A DNA stretch of 64,000 nt from Parasutterella muris (GTDB taxonomy: Bacteria; Pseudomonadota; Gammaproteobacteria; Burkholderiales; Burkholderiaceae_F): NCBI RefSeq assembly GCF_009767915.1, contig NZ_WSRP01000004.1, forward strand, positions 1 through 64,000, written 5' to 3'. This document shows positions 8,435 to 17,151 of this stretch, in pieces. The position numbers were made by a program, and so were the translations under genes. How positions within the stretch are numbered: position 1 is the stretch's first letter; each line of letters opens with the position of its first letter. The notes beneath the pieces were generated by a model, which did not search any database, was not told the DNA's origin, and saw only the letters and a list, made by a program, of their open reading frames with translations.

Positions 8435-9320
8435 ACATCGAACCGAAACTCATAGATTCCCGATTGCGGGCATCCGATATCGCGTCGAGGATTTGAGCGG
8501 CTCGGGGGGACTCTCGTCCGATCAGTTCAAGAAGCGTGCTCCAATACCGCACTGCGGTACGGTAATCACCTAATGTGTAAGCCGCGCTTCCGCCAATCTC
8601 AAGAATATGCGTGTCTTCAGGCGCAATCGTGAGCGCTCGTTCAATTTCTTTCATTGCATTGCCGCGTTGCATCGGGTCATGCGTGTCAAGCATCAGAAGT
8701 GCTCTCTGAAGAATGTGACCGGGCTCAGACGCAACGCCTCGGGGAGAATATTCAAAGGCCTTGTTCATCGCTTCCAGCGCCTTGCTCGGCTCTTGTCGGG
8801 AAGCATGATAGTTCGATAAGGACACCCAGGCGCGGACGTCCTTAGGAGATTCTTTAAGATATTTTTGAACCGTTTTGGCGTACGACGCGTCATATTGTTC
8901 TGTCTGCTGCGCGTTCGGTGTTCCGCAGTAGTTATTTAGCGACGGATTGGCAAATAGAAAATAGAGGCTCAGCGCAAGAATCGGAAGCAGCAAAAGAATT
9001 GCTTTTGATGCGCAGTCGGACCATATCGGAGCGGTTACCGAGAGAGCATCATCTGTAGCGTTTTCTTCAAGCGCTCTGCGTTCAACCTCACGCACAGCGC
9101 TTTCAAACTGCATCTGAGTAATGCGGCCGCAAGCGAGATCGGCGTTAAGTTCGTTTAGTTCGTCGCGATAGACGATTCGGTTCAGCGTAAGCGCGTCGGA
9201 AGCTGAGTCGCTGCGGCGCTTTGCCGAAGATTTAAAGCCGCGCCAGACGGCGGCTTCCAAAATAAGTAAAAGACCGACAGCCGCTCCGTAAAACAAAATT
9301 TGGGACATGTTGTCGGTCAT
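8424..9320 (-). CDS. CcmI/NrfG-like TPR protein, partner of the octaheme nitrite reductase
   Basis: The 298-residue protein has an N-terminal membrane helix (about 8-25), the short CcmI-type segment (IVYRDELNELNADLACGRITQ, then VREVERRALEEN), a second helix near 107-123 and a TPR domain to the C-terminus (WVSLSNYHASRQEPSKAL, IGGSAAYTLGDYRTAVRYW). CcmI and NrfG are heme-lyase subunits that hold apocytochrome c for heme attachment. A full-length CcmI is encoded in the ccm operon, so this copy, lying directly behind the octaheme reductase gene, is probably dedicated to that enzyme, as NrfG is to NrfA. The role is inference from position and fold. Confidence 0.75.
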   Translation of the reverse strand: MTDNMSQILFYGAAVGLLLILEAAVWRGFKSSAKRRSDSASDALTLNRIVYRDELNELNADLACGRITQMQFESAVREVERRALEENATDDALSVTAPIWSDCASKAILLLLPILALSLYFLFANPSLNNYCGTPNAQQTEQYDASYAKTVQKYLKESPKDVRAWVSLSNYHASRQEPSKALEAMNKAFEYSPRGVASEPGHILQRALLMLDTHDPMQRGNAMKEIERALTIAPEDTHILEIGGSAAYTLGDYRTAVRYWSTLLELIGRESPRAAQILDAISDARNRESMSFGSMFIR

Positions 9321-9337
9321 AGATTTCTCCTGAGCAC

Positions 9338-9357
9338 TGTCCCGCTCGGGCGGGACA
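9338..9357 (-). other. Intercistronic hairpin between octaheme reductase and its TPR partner
   Basis: Arms TGTCCCGC (9338-9345) and GCGGGACA (9350-9357) enclose TCGG. On the minus strand the hairpin is not followed by a T-run, so it is unlikely to be a strong terminator. It more likely stabilises the upstream reductase message or tunes expression of the downstream gene, whose Shine-Dalgarno (GGAGAA) follows. Confidence 0.5.
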
Positions 9358-9380
9358 ATGCTGTGGGTTAATGCAGAAGC

Positions 9381-11003
9381 TTACTTGGCGGCTGCGGGAG
9401 CTGTTTTAGCAGCGACCGCGTCGCGAAGAAGTTTCGTTGCCTGCTGAGAAGCCTGAACAGACTTAGCTAAAGAAGCTTTCGCCTGAGGCATATTGTGGAA
9501 CCAAGCGCCATTGGCGGCAGTCCACCATTCCCAGTTGGTGTGCGCAACAGAGTGCAGATCCTGAGCCTGTTTGATGACATCGGGGCTGACGCCGGCGTCT
9601 TTAGCCTGACGGAACGCGATGAACATCTGATTCATCGAACCTTCGGCTTCGCGCAGTTTGCCCATGTAATGAGCGTTCATGGAGTCAAGCACGCGGTTCA
9701 TCTGAGCTTCGCTCTTATCTTTGTGGCACTGCAGGCAGGTTTCCTGGATATACGCTCTTGGAGTCGTTGCCCAGTGAGATGTATAGGCGTTTCCGTTCGC
9801 ATCTTTGACCTTCGGCATATGGCAGGCAGCGCAGCCGATACCGAGTTTGTCATGCTTGGAATTCCAGAAGATTTCAGCATCCGGATGCTGCATCTTTGTC
9901 AGAAGCGCGCCGGTCTGATTGTGCTTGAAGTCCTTGAAAGAAGCGTGTTTGTAGAAATCATCGATCTTCGTGACGTCAACCAGCGGGAAGAGATTCGTAC
10001 GCGGATCGTCCATCTTAATGGGCTTGCCGGTCGCGGGATCTGTACCCGGGTTGCAGTTGTATTCAACGTGGCACTGAGCGCACATCAGTTTGCTGTCAGA
10101 CTTTCCGAGGATAGCAATCTTGCGGGTAAAGCCGCGCAGACCCATATCCTTCACTTCGATCGGTGTCTTGTTAGCCGATTCCGAATACAGAGTCGGATAG
10201 TCGGTGCGTGTCATCGCCTGGATCAAAGCGTCTCGAACAACACGCGGTTTAGCGCTGTGCGGATCATGACACATATTGCAGTTCACAGAGTGATTGATGT
10301 TGTGTACCAGATCGACCGGATTGGAAGCTCTGCTCCACTTGGCTCCGGCTTTAGGATCACCAAGGTAGGCCCAGTCCATCATGACGTCAGTCGATTTACA
10401 GGTCCAGCAGACGGGATTGGCGGCTGCGGCTGTACCGGGCTTATGCGGCTTCTGAGCGTTGCCTTCGACGGTGTCGTTCAGCTTTTCCCATACGCCGAAG
10501 AATCCGCCTTCGTCACCGCTGAAGAGCCAGCCTTCTTTGGGCTCAAAACGTCCGCCGAAAGCGCGGTCGCAAATGAACTGGTCGACGGCGGCAAACGCAT
10601 GAGATCTCGGCAGATCATGCTCCTTCACAAAGCCGTGCGCTCCGAGCGCTTCGTCAAAGAAGGGGTTCGGCGCGATGTTGCCGTAATTCTTCTTGGAGTC
10701 ACGTGCAGTGCGGTGATAATTAACTTTGTACATCGAATCGAACTGGTTCTGATGACAGGTGCCACACTGCTGCGGATTCATCGAAACGGTCGGATGCTGT
10801 TTCTGATTCTTCAGATGTTCGGCAGTACCATCATGGCAAGTTGTGCAGGCCAGCTGTTCATGTTTGGATCCGCTGTGCATTGCGCCGATATTGGCATGAC
10901 ATGCTGTACAGTTAGCATCTGCTGCCGGAGCCGCGTATGCGCTGCCAAAGAAACCGAGCAGTGAAAGGGCGGCCGCAAGGGGTAGAAATTGTAGTTTTCT
11001 CAT
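9381..11003 (-). CDS. Octaheme cytochrome c nitrite reductase (ONR/TvNiR type)
   Basis: The 540-residue exported multiheme cytochrome reduces nitrite to ammonia with six electrons in the periplasm. A signal peptide covers about 1-24 (AYA before APAAD). Eight heme-binding motifs are visible: C32TACH, C53TTCH, C80GTCH, C199WTCK, C242NMCH, C308AQCH, C391AACH and C423LQCH. The fourth is the lysine-ligated CxxCK of the catalytic heme. Three extra N-terminal hemes before a NrfA-like pentaheme set is the layout of octaheme nitrite reductase, not NrfA. The stretch HVEYNC places Tyr315 and Cys317 where Thioalkalivibrio ONR forms its Tyr-Cys crosslink, and MQHPD supplies the likely catalytic His373. 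The downstream gene encodes a probable maturation partner, and ccm genes lie 8 kb away. Confidence 0.9.
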   Translation of the reverse strand: MRKLQFLPLAAALSLLGFFGSAYAAPAADANCTACHANIGAMHSGSKHEQLACTTCHDGTAEHLKNQKQHPTVSMNPQQCGTCHQNQFDSMYKVNYHRTARDSKKNYGNIAPNPFFDEALGAHGFVKEHDLPRSHAFAAVDQFICDRAFGGRFEPKEGWLFSGDEGGFFGVWEKLNDTVEGNAQKPHKPGTAAAANPVCWTCKSTDVMMDWAYLGDPKAGAKWSRASNPVDLVHNINHSVNCNMCHDPHSAKPRVVRDALIQAMTRTDYPTLYSESANKTPIEVKDMGLRGFTRKIAILGKSDSKLMCAQCHVEYNCNPGTDPATGKPIKMDDPRTNLFPLVDVTKIDDFYKHASFKDFKHNQTGALLTKMQHPDAEIFWNSKHDKLGIGCAACHMPKVKDANGNAYTSHWATTPRAYIQETCLQCHKDKSEAQMNRVLDSMNAHYMGKLREAEGSMNQMFIAFRQAKDAGVSPDVIKQAQDLHSVAHTNWEWWTAANGAWFHNMPQAKASLAKSVQASQQATKLLRDAVAAKTAPAAAK

Positions 11004-11453
11004 AGTTAGGCCTTAGGATGTATGCAACAAAAGGGGCTACTGCAGGTTTAAGTTTCTCGTAAGAATTAAATATTGAAAAGAGGAATACCCACAAATAACC
11101 GACGGGTACCTCCTTAGTAATAGATGTATATCCTCCTATTTGTCTGATCATTACGTCTCTTAAAAAATTTTTCTATGCTGTTCGTCTTGAAGGTCATCTA
11201 CAGATCGCTATTCAAAGAAAATGACAAATGAACAAACTTCACTCTCCTGCCGGCTTCCATCTCTGAAGCCCAAACAAATCAATCTCCGTCCGAAGTCGGC
11301 AAAACTTTTGCGGTTTCGTTGGCGAGAAAAATGAAAAAATTGCCATTTGCTGAAAATAATTTGATAGTTAATCCTATTTGGGCATGACTCCTCAGCATTT
11401 ATCCTGCAACCGTCCTAGAATCGAGTTGCTATTAATTCATCGGTGAACTTGAA
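11004..11453. other. Divergent regulatory region between nitrite reductase and parvulin genes
   Basis: About 450 bp without a gene. It must contain the promoters of both flanking genes. On the nitrite reductase side an imperfect hairpin can form from GAGG-TACCC (11080-11090, two-base bulge) and GGGTACCTC (11104-11112) in the leader. A lone TTGAT half-site occurs at 11361, but no complete FNR box is present. Nothing else is recognisable. Confidence 0.5.
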
Positions 11454-12236
11454 ATGATTAAAACAAAACTTTTTATTGCCTCTGTGCTGGCTTGTGCTGC
11501 ATTTGCGGTATCCGCTCAGAATATCGCAACTGTTAACGGCAAACCGATTCCAAAGAGCCTGCAGGATCAGTGGATCGCTCAGCTCATTGCTAACGGCGGT
11601 AAAGACACTCCTGAGGCACGCAAGCAGATCACGGAAAACCTAGTCGCAAACGCGCTGGTAGAACAGGAAGCGGATAAACGCGGCATCACCAAAGATCCGA
11701 AAGTTCAGTTCGCGCTTGACTATGCTCGCTTCCGTATTCTTCAGGAAGCGGTTCTGCGTGATGAACTTGCAAAGCATCCGGTCACAGACAAAGAAGTTAA
11801 AGACCGTTATGACCAGGAAAAAGCCGCTTTAGGCAGCCAGGAATTCGACGTAAGCCATATTCTTGTCAAAGACGAGAAGACCGCGAAAATGATTGAGGAC
11901 AAACTTGCTAAAGGCGGCGACTTTGCTGCTCTTGCCAAAGAGTACTCAATTGACCCGGGCGCTAAGGACAACGGCGGCGAGCTTGGCTGGAACCGTCCTG
12001 CCGTGTTTGTCTCTTCCTTTGCCAACGCGGTTAAAGGCATGAAGAAAGGCGAAGTCAGCAAGCAGCCCGTTCAGAGCGAATTCGGCTGGCACATTATCAA
12101 AGTCAATGACATTCGCAACGCTTCCTTCCCCAACTTTGACAGCGTCAAAAATCAAATAAAGGAAGGTCTTGAATTAAAGAAGCAGCAGGAATATCTGCAG
12201 TCCCTCATGAAGAACAATAAGGTTGTTTACGAATAA
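11454..12236 (+). CDS. Periplasmic parvulin-type peptidyl-prolyl isomerase
   Basis: The 260-residue protein has a signal peptide (about 1-21, ending AVSA before QN). A helical chaperone-like region follows that resembles the N-terminal part of the PrsA/SurA/PpiD families (about 22-120). A single rotamase domain lies at about 123-225, with FDVSHILVKDEKTA, DFAALAKEYSIDPGAKDNGGELGW and SEFGWHIIKV. It probably assists folding of exported proteins. It stands alone between a long 5' region and a strong terminator, so it is monocistronic. Betaproteobacterial genomes often carry one such secreted PpiC-like chaperone, and the client is unknown. Confidence 0.88.
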   Translation: MIKTKLFIASVLACAAFAVSAQNIATVNGKPIPKSLQDQWIAQLIANGGKDTPEARKQITENLVANALVEQEADKRGITKDPKVQFALDYARFRILQEAVLRDELAKHPVTDKEVKDRYDQEKAALGSQEFDVSHILVKDEKTAKMIEDKLAKGGDFAALAKEYSIDPGAKDNGGELGWNRPAVFVSSFANAVKGMKKGEVSKQPVQSEFGWHIIKVNDIRNASFPNFDSVKNQIKEGLELKKQQEYLQSLMKNNKVVYE

Positions 12237-12265
12237 TTTTCGTTAACGCTTTAATTTGTCCGACA

Positions 12266-12288
12266 GGCCCGGTTTTCCGGGCCTTTTT
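12266..12288 (+). terminator. Intrinsic terminator of the parvulin gene
   Basis: Perfect arms GGCCCGG (12266-12272) and CCGGGCC (12277-12283) with a TTTT loop are followed by TTTTT. It lies 30 bp after the stop codon. Confidence 0.92.
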
Positions 12289-12834
12289 CATTTTGCGCCG
12301 GGAGGTATTTCTTTTGTATCAAGAACGCTTTTGTCCGAAAATCTTGCGGAAGCAGAATTGAATCGAAGGCGAAATAATTATTGAACACGCCTATGAGCAA
12401 GAAGAGGTTTATCTATTTGAATATTAACTACATATTTTCAAAAGATATCTTTTTATTCTAACACACCCCTCCCTATTTGTAAATAAATGAAAATATTTGT
12501 TTAGGATATTCACCCAATATCTTTTTTATTTTTCCTTTTGGATGTAATAAAAAAATCCAAGTTTCCCGTTCTCGAATTCCCTGATTTTTGAGTATTCTTG
12601 TCGGTTCCAATCGTTTATCCCCTAAACTCAAGTGTTTTCCCTAGCGTGTTTACGCTAATATCCCCACCCAAGTGCGCTTTGTAGACTGGGGGTGTACTCA
12701 GTAAAAGGGACGATTTATTCGTAGGACCTCCTATTATTGACCTGACATTTCAGCTTTTTCGCTCGTGTCTTCTCACATAAAAATAACCGTCTCCTTAAAC
12801 GGTACGTTCACCTAAAACCTAAGGGGAAAATAAG
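12289..12834. other. Long AT-rich leader region before the transporter-like operon
   Basis: About 550 bp without a gene. It is AT-rich at 12400-12600 and mixed afterwards. A short inverted repeat AGCGT/ACGCT lies at 12643-12656 and ACCGT/ACGGT around 12787-12804. A strong Shine-Dalgarno (AAGGGG) precedes the ATG at 12835. The length suggests an extended regulated promoter or leader, but I cannot identify a riboswitch or a specific operator. Confidence 0.5.
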
Positions 12835-14235
12835 ATGACACATCCATTGCCTTATCTTGAGCAGCGAAAGCTAGTCAAGCGGTGGTCGGGTCCCATCGCT
12901 CCCATCGCTAACCTCATCTTCACTCTCATCATATTTGCCATCACCTGGTGGATCTTCCAGGATCCGCGGGGCGTGATGCGTTTTTACACACCGTACGTGG
13001 GTTATAACTACTGCCGCTGGTGGCTGATCATCCTGATTTGGATGGCCTACATTTTTGACTTCTGGCCCTTCAAGCGCAATTGGCTCGAAAAAGCTCATCC
13101 GCTTCAGAAAGGTCTGGTGCTGTCCTTCATCTCGGTCGCCATCATGATCATGATGATTCACGGCTTCTTCCAAGCCGTACTCGGCAACACCGCGTTTGCG
13201 TACTTCAATCCTCAGCAGCTTCTTAAGCTCAAAGGCTTGACAGAGTTCTATGCGACGGAATACGCCGCTCAGGCCTGCATGATGTTCGCCGTGATCGCCT
13301 CCTGGATCTCCCCGGCTTGGGTCGTCGCCCTTGAAGGACGTCCCTGGCAGAACCTTCAGCAGCCGGCAAGAGGCTTCTCCATTTGGCTCGGCACATTCTG
13401 CCTGAGCTTCGTCATTTACTTCATGACGATGCACAACCACATGGGCATCCTTTACTATCCGTGGCAGTACTTCACTTCTATCGCGCCTCCGTACTGGGAA
13501 GAATTTGCTCAGACCGTGTCCGCAAACTTCCACGTCGCCTGGATTATGTGCTGTACCGTCGTCGTTTGGTTCATGGAAGGCATCTGGGAACGCTATCCCT
13601 TCACAATGATCAAGACTCCTTGGCTGCGCAGACTGGCCCTTTTCTTCGGCATCATCGCCATCTCCTGGGCTCTGTGCTTCTTCTTCTGGTACATGCAGGA
13701 GCTGACCTGGGGCGAAGCAATTCGCGGTCACAGACGCGACGCAGCTCCCGACTGGCGCTGGCTGCACGTTGGCGAAACAGCGATCTTCTTCCTCGTTCCG
13801 GCGCTCTTCCTGCAGTTCTACTGCGGCAACTGGCCTCGTAAATTCAGCACCCCCGTCAACGTTCTGATTCGCTCCACGATCGTTCTGCTCGGCGGTATCG
13901 CGATTTACTGCCTGTACTACAAGTACGGTCATTTCTTCCTCGGAACACAGAAGGGCTTCTCTCACCCGCAGCAGTTCCCGATGATTCCGATGATTTGGCT
14001 CATCGACATCTGGCTCATCAACTGGTGGTTCATGGACGGTTGGCCGGGATGGAAGTTAACCATGCGCACAGCTGAAGAAGTGAAGCTGCTTGAAAAAGAA
14101 GTTGAAGAACGCGCTGTCTGGAGAGGCGACATGATCCCCGGTCTCGTATGCGGCATCGCCTGCGGTATCGCGTTCTACTTCGCAGTGGTCTGGGTACTGC
14201 CGATCTGCAGCAAGATCTTCACATTGGTCGATTAA
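12835..14235 (+). CDS. 11-helix integral membrane protein of unknown family
   Basis: The 466-residue protein is extremely hydrophobic and rich in Trp, Tyr and His. I count about eleven membrane segments (22-41, 61-78, 93-116, 144-164, 183-201, 231-252, 266-287, 310-330, 345-362, 383-400, 434-456). Helix ends carry clustered histidines and aromatic residues, for example TMHNHMGILYYPW (198-210), NFHVAW (231-236) and WLHVGE (309-314). These could bind a metal or quinone, but I cannot assign a family. An amphipathic charged loop (410-430) precedes the last helix. The next gene, 18 bp on, encodes an exported metallohydrolase, and the pair is probably one functional unit. Transporter or membrane oxidoreductase are both possible. 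Confidence 0.8.
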   Translation: MTHPLPYLEQRKLVKRWSGPIAPIANLIFTLIIFAITWWIFQDPRGVMRFYTPYVGYNYCRWWLIILIWMAYIFDFWPFKRNWLEKAHPLQKGLVLSFISVAIMIMMIHGFFQAVLGNTAFAYFNPQQLLKLKGLTEFYATEYAAQACMMFAVIASWISPAWVVALEGRPWQNLQQPARGFSIWLGTFCLSFVIYFMTMHNHMGILYYPWQYFTSIAPPYWEEFAQTVSANFHVAWIMCCTVVVWFMEGIWERYPFTMIKTPWLRRLALFFGIIAISWALCFFFWYMQELTWGEAIRGHRRDAAPDWRWLHVGETAIFFLVPALFLQFYCGNWPRKFSTPVNVLIRSTIVLLGGIAIYCLYYKYGHFFLGTQKGFSHPQQFPMIPMIWLIDIWLINWWFMDGWPGWKLTMRTAEEVKLLEKEVEERAVWRGDMIPGLVCGIACGIAFYFAVVWVLPICSKIFTLVD

Positions 14236-14253
14236 ATAAGAAAGGAACACATT

Positions 14254-15402
14254 ATGAAACGACGTAACTTTATCCAGGGCTTAGCGCTCGGAGCAGGCGT
14301 TGGCACAGTCGGTGCCATGGGCGCATACTCCTACTCTCCGGCTCGTACCGCGTTCCTTCCCGATGTGAATCGCGGCACTGCAGACATCGGCGTATGCAAG
14401 TCTGTCAAAATCACCAATATTTCCGAAACCAGCTGGTTCGACAACAGTATCTTCATGCAGGACGTAACCGCTTCAGGCGGCCTGCTGGTGGACCAGTACA
14501 CGTACAACTGGCCGCCGTTCGGCAACGGCAAAGGTCCGGGCAAAGGCACCTATGAAGAAGGCATGAAAAACATCGCTCCGTATCTGCCCAAAGATCTGGA
14601 CAAAGCATGGGAAATCACTCGTGAACTGAGCGAACACGCGGACAATGCAGGCGGTTATTCCTGCCTCGTTGAAATTGAAGCGCTTGATGGTACAAAGACA
14701 AAGTATCTCTTTGACTGCGGCTGGAACTATCAGTGGATGGACCAGTGCTTCAAGCGCGAGGGCATTGACAAGATGCTCGCCAACAACGAGATCGCAGCCT
14801 TCATTTCCACGCACGAACACATGGACCATTACTTCGGATTCCCTGTTGTAGCTAAATACGGCCCCAACATCCCGGTCTATCGCCCGTCAACTTTCTATCC
14901 TTCCGGCAAGCACTACATGGCCAACTGCGGTCACGTCGGCAAGGTTACAGACGTTCCGAAGGGACTCCATAAGATCCAGGAAGGTGTCGCGCTTTATCAG
15001 TTCGAATGCCCGATTATCTTCAAGGTGTACGGCGAACTCTCGATGTACTGCAACGTGAAGGATGTCGGCCTGGTATCCATCACCGGATGCTGCCATCAGG
15101 GCATCATCCTCTTTGCGGACACGGCCTACAAAGAAATTGCCTATGAAAAAGACAAGTTCTACGGCCTCTACGGCGGTCTGCACATCTCGCCGTTCGATGA
15201 CTGGGATCCGAAGTATGACGACCTTGTTATCGGTCTGAAGAAGTGGGAACTCGAGAAAGTCGGCTGCAACCACTGTACCGGCCTCATCACCGCCCAGAAG
15301 TTCGTGGACGCCGGCTATCCGGTTGTGCAGGGCACGGCTCGGTTCCGCTCCAAGACCACTAACTACTTAGGCAACGGAGACACCCTCGTCTTCCCGAGCT
15401 GA
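14254..15402 (+). CDS. Tat-exported metallo-beta-lactamase-fold hydrolase
   Basis: The 382-residue protein starts with a twin-arginine signal (MKRRNFIQGLALGAGVG), so it is exported folded, probably with its metals already loaded. The binuclear metal signature THEHMDH (H187, H189, D191, H192) is present. The C-terminal NHCTG followed by a GD.LVF ending resembles COG1237, the family related to the dihydropterin-ribofuranosylaminobenzene phosphate synthases. Most relatives are cytoplasmic, so Tat export is notable. Other late metal-site candidates are GCCHQG and HISPF. It lies 18 bp after the 11-helix membrane protein gene with a good Shine-Dalgarno (AAAGGA). The substrate is unknown. Confidence 0.85.
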   Translation: MKRRNFIQGLALGAGVGTVGAMGAYSYSPARTAFLPDVNRGTADIGVCKSVKITNISETSWFDNSIFMQDVTASGGLLVDQYTYNWPPFGNGKGPGKGTYEEGMKNIAPYLPKDLDKAWEITRELSEHADNAGGYSCLVEIEALDGTKTKYLFDCGWNYQWMDQCFKREGIDKMLANNEIAAFISTHEHMDHYFGFPVVAKYGPNIPVYRPSTFYPSGKHYMANCGHVGKVTDVPKGLHKIQEGVALYQFECPIIFKVYGELSMYCNVKDVGLVSITGCCHQGIILFADTAYKEIAYEKDKFYGLYGGLHISPFDDWDPKYDDLVIGLKKWELEKVGCNHCTGLITAQKFVDAGYPVVQGTARFRSKTTNYLGNGDTLVFPS

Positions 15403-15414
15403 TTGACTTAAACA

Positions 15415-15434
15415 CCCGCCCCGCAGAGGGCGGG
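15415..15434 (+). other. GC-only hairpin overlapping the Shine-Dalgarno region of the COG0523 gene
   Basis: Perfect seven-base arms CCCGCCC (15415-15421) and GGGCGGG (15428-15434) enclose CGCAGA. No T-run follows, so termination would be weak. The right arm runs directly into GGAAAGAAAATAAT before the ATG at 15448, so folding could limit ribosome access to the downstream gene. Confidence 0.55.
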
Positions 15435-15447
15435 GAAAGAAAATAAT

Positions 15448-17151
15448 ATGCTGTTAGACTGCTTAATTCCAAGAGATCTTTCCCCTGCGTCGCAAAACGA
15501 AGGTTCGACGCTTCTTCACAACCTCTTCATGCAGATTCACCTTGAACGCAGAGTTGCAAGAAGTCTGGGATGGCGAGGTTTTTTACCTTCAAACGCCGGG
15601 AAGTTTTCCTGGACCATGAGGCTGGCAAACAGCGATCTTGTCTACGGTATTGTCTTCGACGGAGAAGAGTATGACGATGAGGCGATCGCATCCACATGCT
15701 CCTTATACGCCTTCCCTGTTGAAGACACTACCCTTTCATATCTGACCGAAGATATGAAAGCGCTTTACGAAAACGACGCCCATATTCCAAAGATTCGGGA
15801 ACTTTCCAAATATGTCGAAGAATTCGAAGATTTCCGAGTCGGAACACTCAGCCTGATTTTCAGGCGTGACAAAGAAGGGTTTAATCTTTCCATGCGGACC
15901 GCAAAACGCAACCCGCGCTTTACCGAACGACCCATGCGTCCCGCACGCATGCTGTCAGCGCTTTTTGCCGCTCTGTACCATTCTTTTGCAGAAGTCTTCA
16001 AGACAGAAGGCCGGCTGCATGTCTTAAAGAGCCGAGCGGCACCGGATAGAAATAATTATTTCATCGAAGCCGAATTCGGGCTTTCCGTCTTTGAAGACGA
16101 AGAAGAGGATACCGGCTCAGACTTCATTTCTCTAAAAGCTCCTCCTCTGTCCTATCGGCCCGATGAGATTGATTTAGCCGAACAGCCTTTAATCCATATC
16201 CTTTGCGGATTTCTCGGTTCCGGCAAAACCACATTTCTTCAGAACTGGCTGAATTTTCTGCATACCCGTGAACGCTTTACCGGCGTGATTCAAAATGAAT
16301 TCGGCGACATCGATCTGGACACCGCGCTGATCGGAGACGAAACCTGTGTAGAAGCACTCAATGACGGCTGCGTCTGCTGCTCTCTGTCGGACAGTCTTCG
16401 TCCCGGCATCCTACGCTTAATCGAAAGCACACCCGCAGATCAAATGATTCTTGAAACCACAGGACTTGCTAATCCTGATAACGTGGTGCACTCACTTGAA
16501 GAACTCTCCGACATTTGCAAGATTGGTCTCGTCGTCTCCGTCGCGGACGCTCCAAACCTGATTTCTCATCCGGAATACCTCGGCGATAAACTGAGAAAAG
16601 CCCAGATCGAACGAGCCGACGTGCTCGTAATCAGCAAAGCGGATTTGGTTTGTGACGATAGTCTTGAAGGCCTTGTTCACAGCCTTCGGGCAATGAATAA
16701 AAAAGCGCTCACCGTGATTTCCGCCAACGGAAACGCCAACTTCGCCGCGCTCGATCATTTCTTCAATCTCTGGATTGACAAAAAATACGGTCTCTTTACT
16801 TCGAGAAAACATAATCCCGGCGAAGACACCATGCTTCTCAGCAACGCGGGCTTTGCGATGAAACCAGGCGCGAGCGTCTATGAAACTTGTTCCGTCATGC
16901 TCGGCGAACCCGTGGAATTAGATCAAATAGAAACCATCATTCGGCAGTCCGGACGAAAGATTTTCCGAGCCAAAGGAATTGTTGACGTCCGCGAAAAAGG
17001 ATGCTGCGAGGTTCAGTATACGGACGGGATGCTGACGGTAAGCGAAGCTCGAGAAGATTTACTCGCATGTGACCGCTGGCTTACTATTATTGGAAAAGGA
17101 CTTAAGCCTCAGGCCGGTTCTACCGCGATAAGGAAACAAAAATGTCTCTGA
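15448..17151 (+). CDS. COG0523 (CobW-like) P-loop GTPase with unfamiliar N-terminal domain
   Basis: Residues about 247-567 form a COG0523 metal-chaperone GTPase: Walker A GFLGSGKT (254-261), the metal-binding GCVCC (C308, C310, C311), ETTGLANP and the G4-like ISKADL (395-400), then a CobW C-terminal domain. These proteins hand Zn, Co or other metals to client enzymes. The first roughly 240 residues are an additional domain that I do not recognise. It includes an acidic linker (EDEEED about 216-221). Typical COG0523 proteins are 320-400 residues, so this is a fusion. The gene lies after a metallohydrolase gene and overlaps exbB by ten bases, which suggests metal supply to that hydrolase and coupling with TonB-driven uptake. 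That link is inference. Confidence 0.85.
   Translation: MLLDCLIPRDLSPASQNEGSTLLHNLFMQIHLERRVARSLGWRGFLPSNAGKFSWTMRLANSDLVYGIVFDGEEYDDEAIASTCSLYAFPVEDTTLSYLTEDMKALYENDAHIPKIRELSKYVEEFEDFRVGTLSLIFRRDKEGFNLSMRTAKRNPRFTERPMRPARMLSALFAALYHSFAEVFKTEGRLHVLKSRAAPDRNNYFIEAEFGLSVFEDEEEDTGSDFISLKAPPLSYRPDEIDLAEQPLIHILCGFLGSGKTTFLQNWLNFLHTRERFTGVIQNEFGDIDLDTALIGDETCVEALNDGCVCCSLSDSLRPGILRLIESTPADQMILETTGLANPDNVVHSLEELSDICKIGLVVSVADAPNLISHPEYLGDKLRKAQIERADVLVISKADLVCDDSLEGLVHSLRAMNKKALTVISANGNANFAALDHFFNLWIDKKYGLFTSRKHNPGEDTMLLSNAGFAMKPGASVYETCSVMLGEPVELDQIETIIRQSGRKIFRAKGIVDVREKGCCEVQYTDGMLTVSEAREDLLACDRWLTIIGKGLKPQAGSTAIRKQKCL

Noticed and set aside
9381-11003. Pentaheme NrfA
   Set aside because: There are eight heme motifs, three of them before the CxxCK site, and the NrfA heme order begins at that site.
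11361-11374. TTGAT near AATCC, a possible FNR box before the parvulin gene
   Set aside because: The second half-site does not match ATCAA at the required spacing, so only a chance half-site is present.
12871-13965. Long minus-strand open frame opposite the 11-helix membrane protein
   Set aside because: Its residue composition (charged, His/Asp/Glu-rich) is the antisense shadow of a hydrophobic gene, and it lacks a ribosome-binding site.
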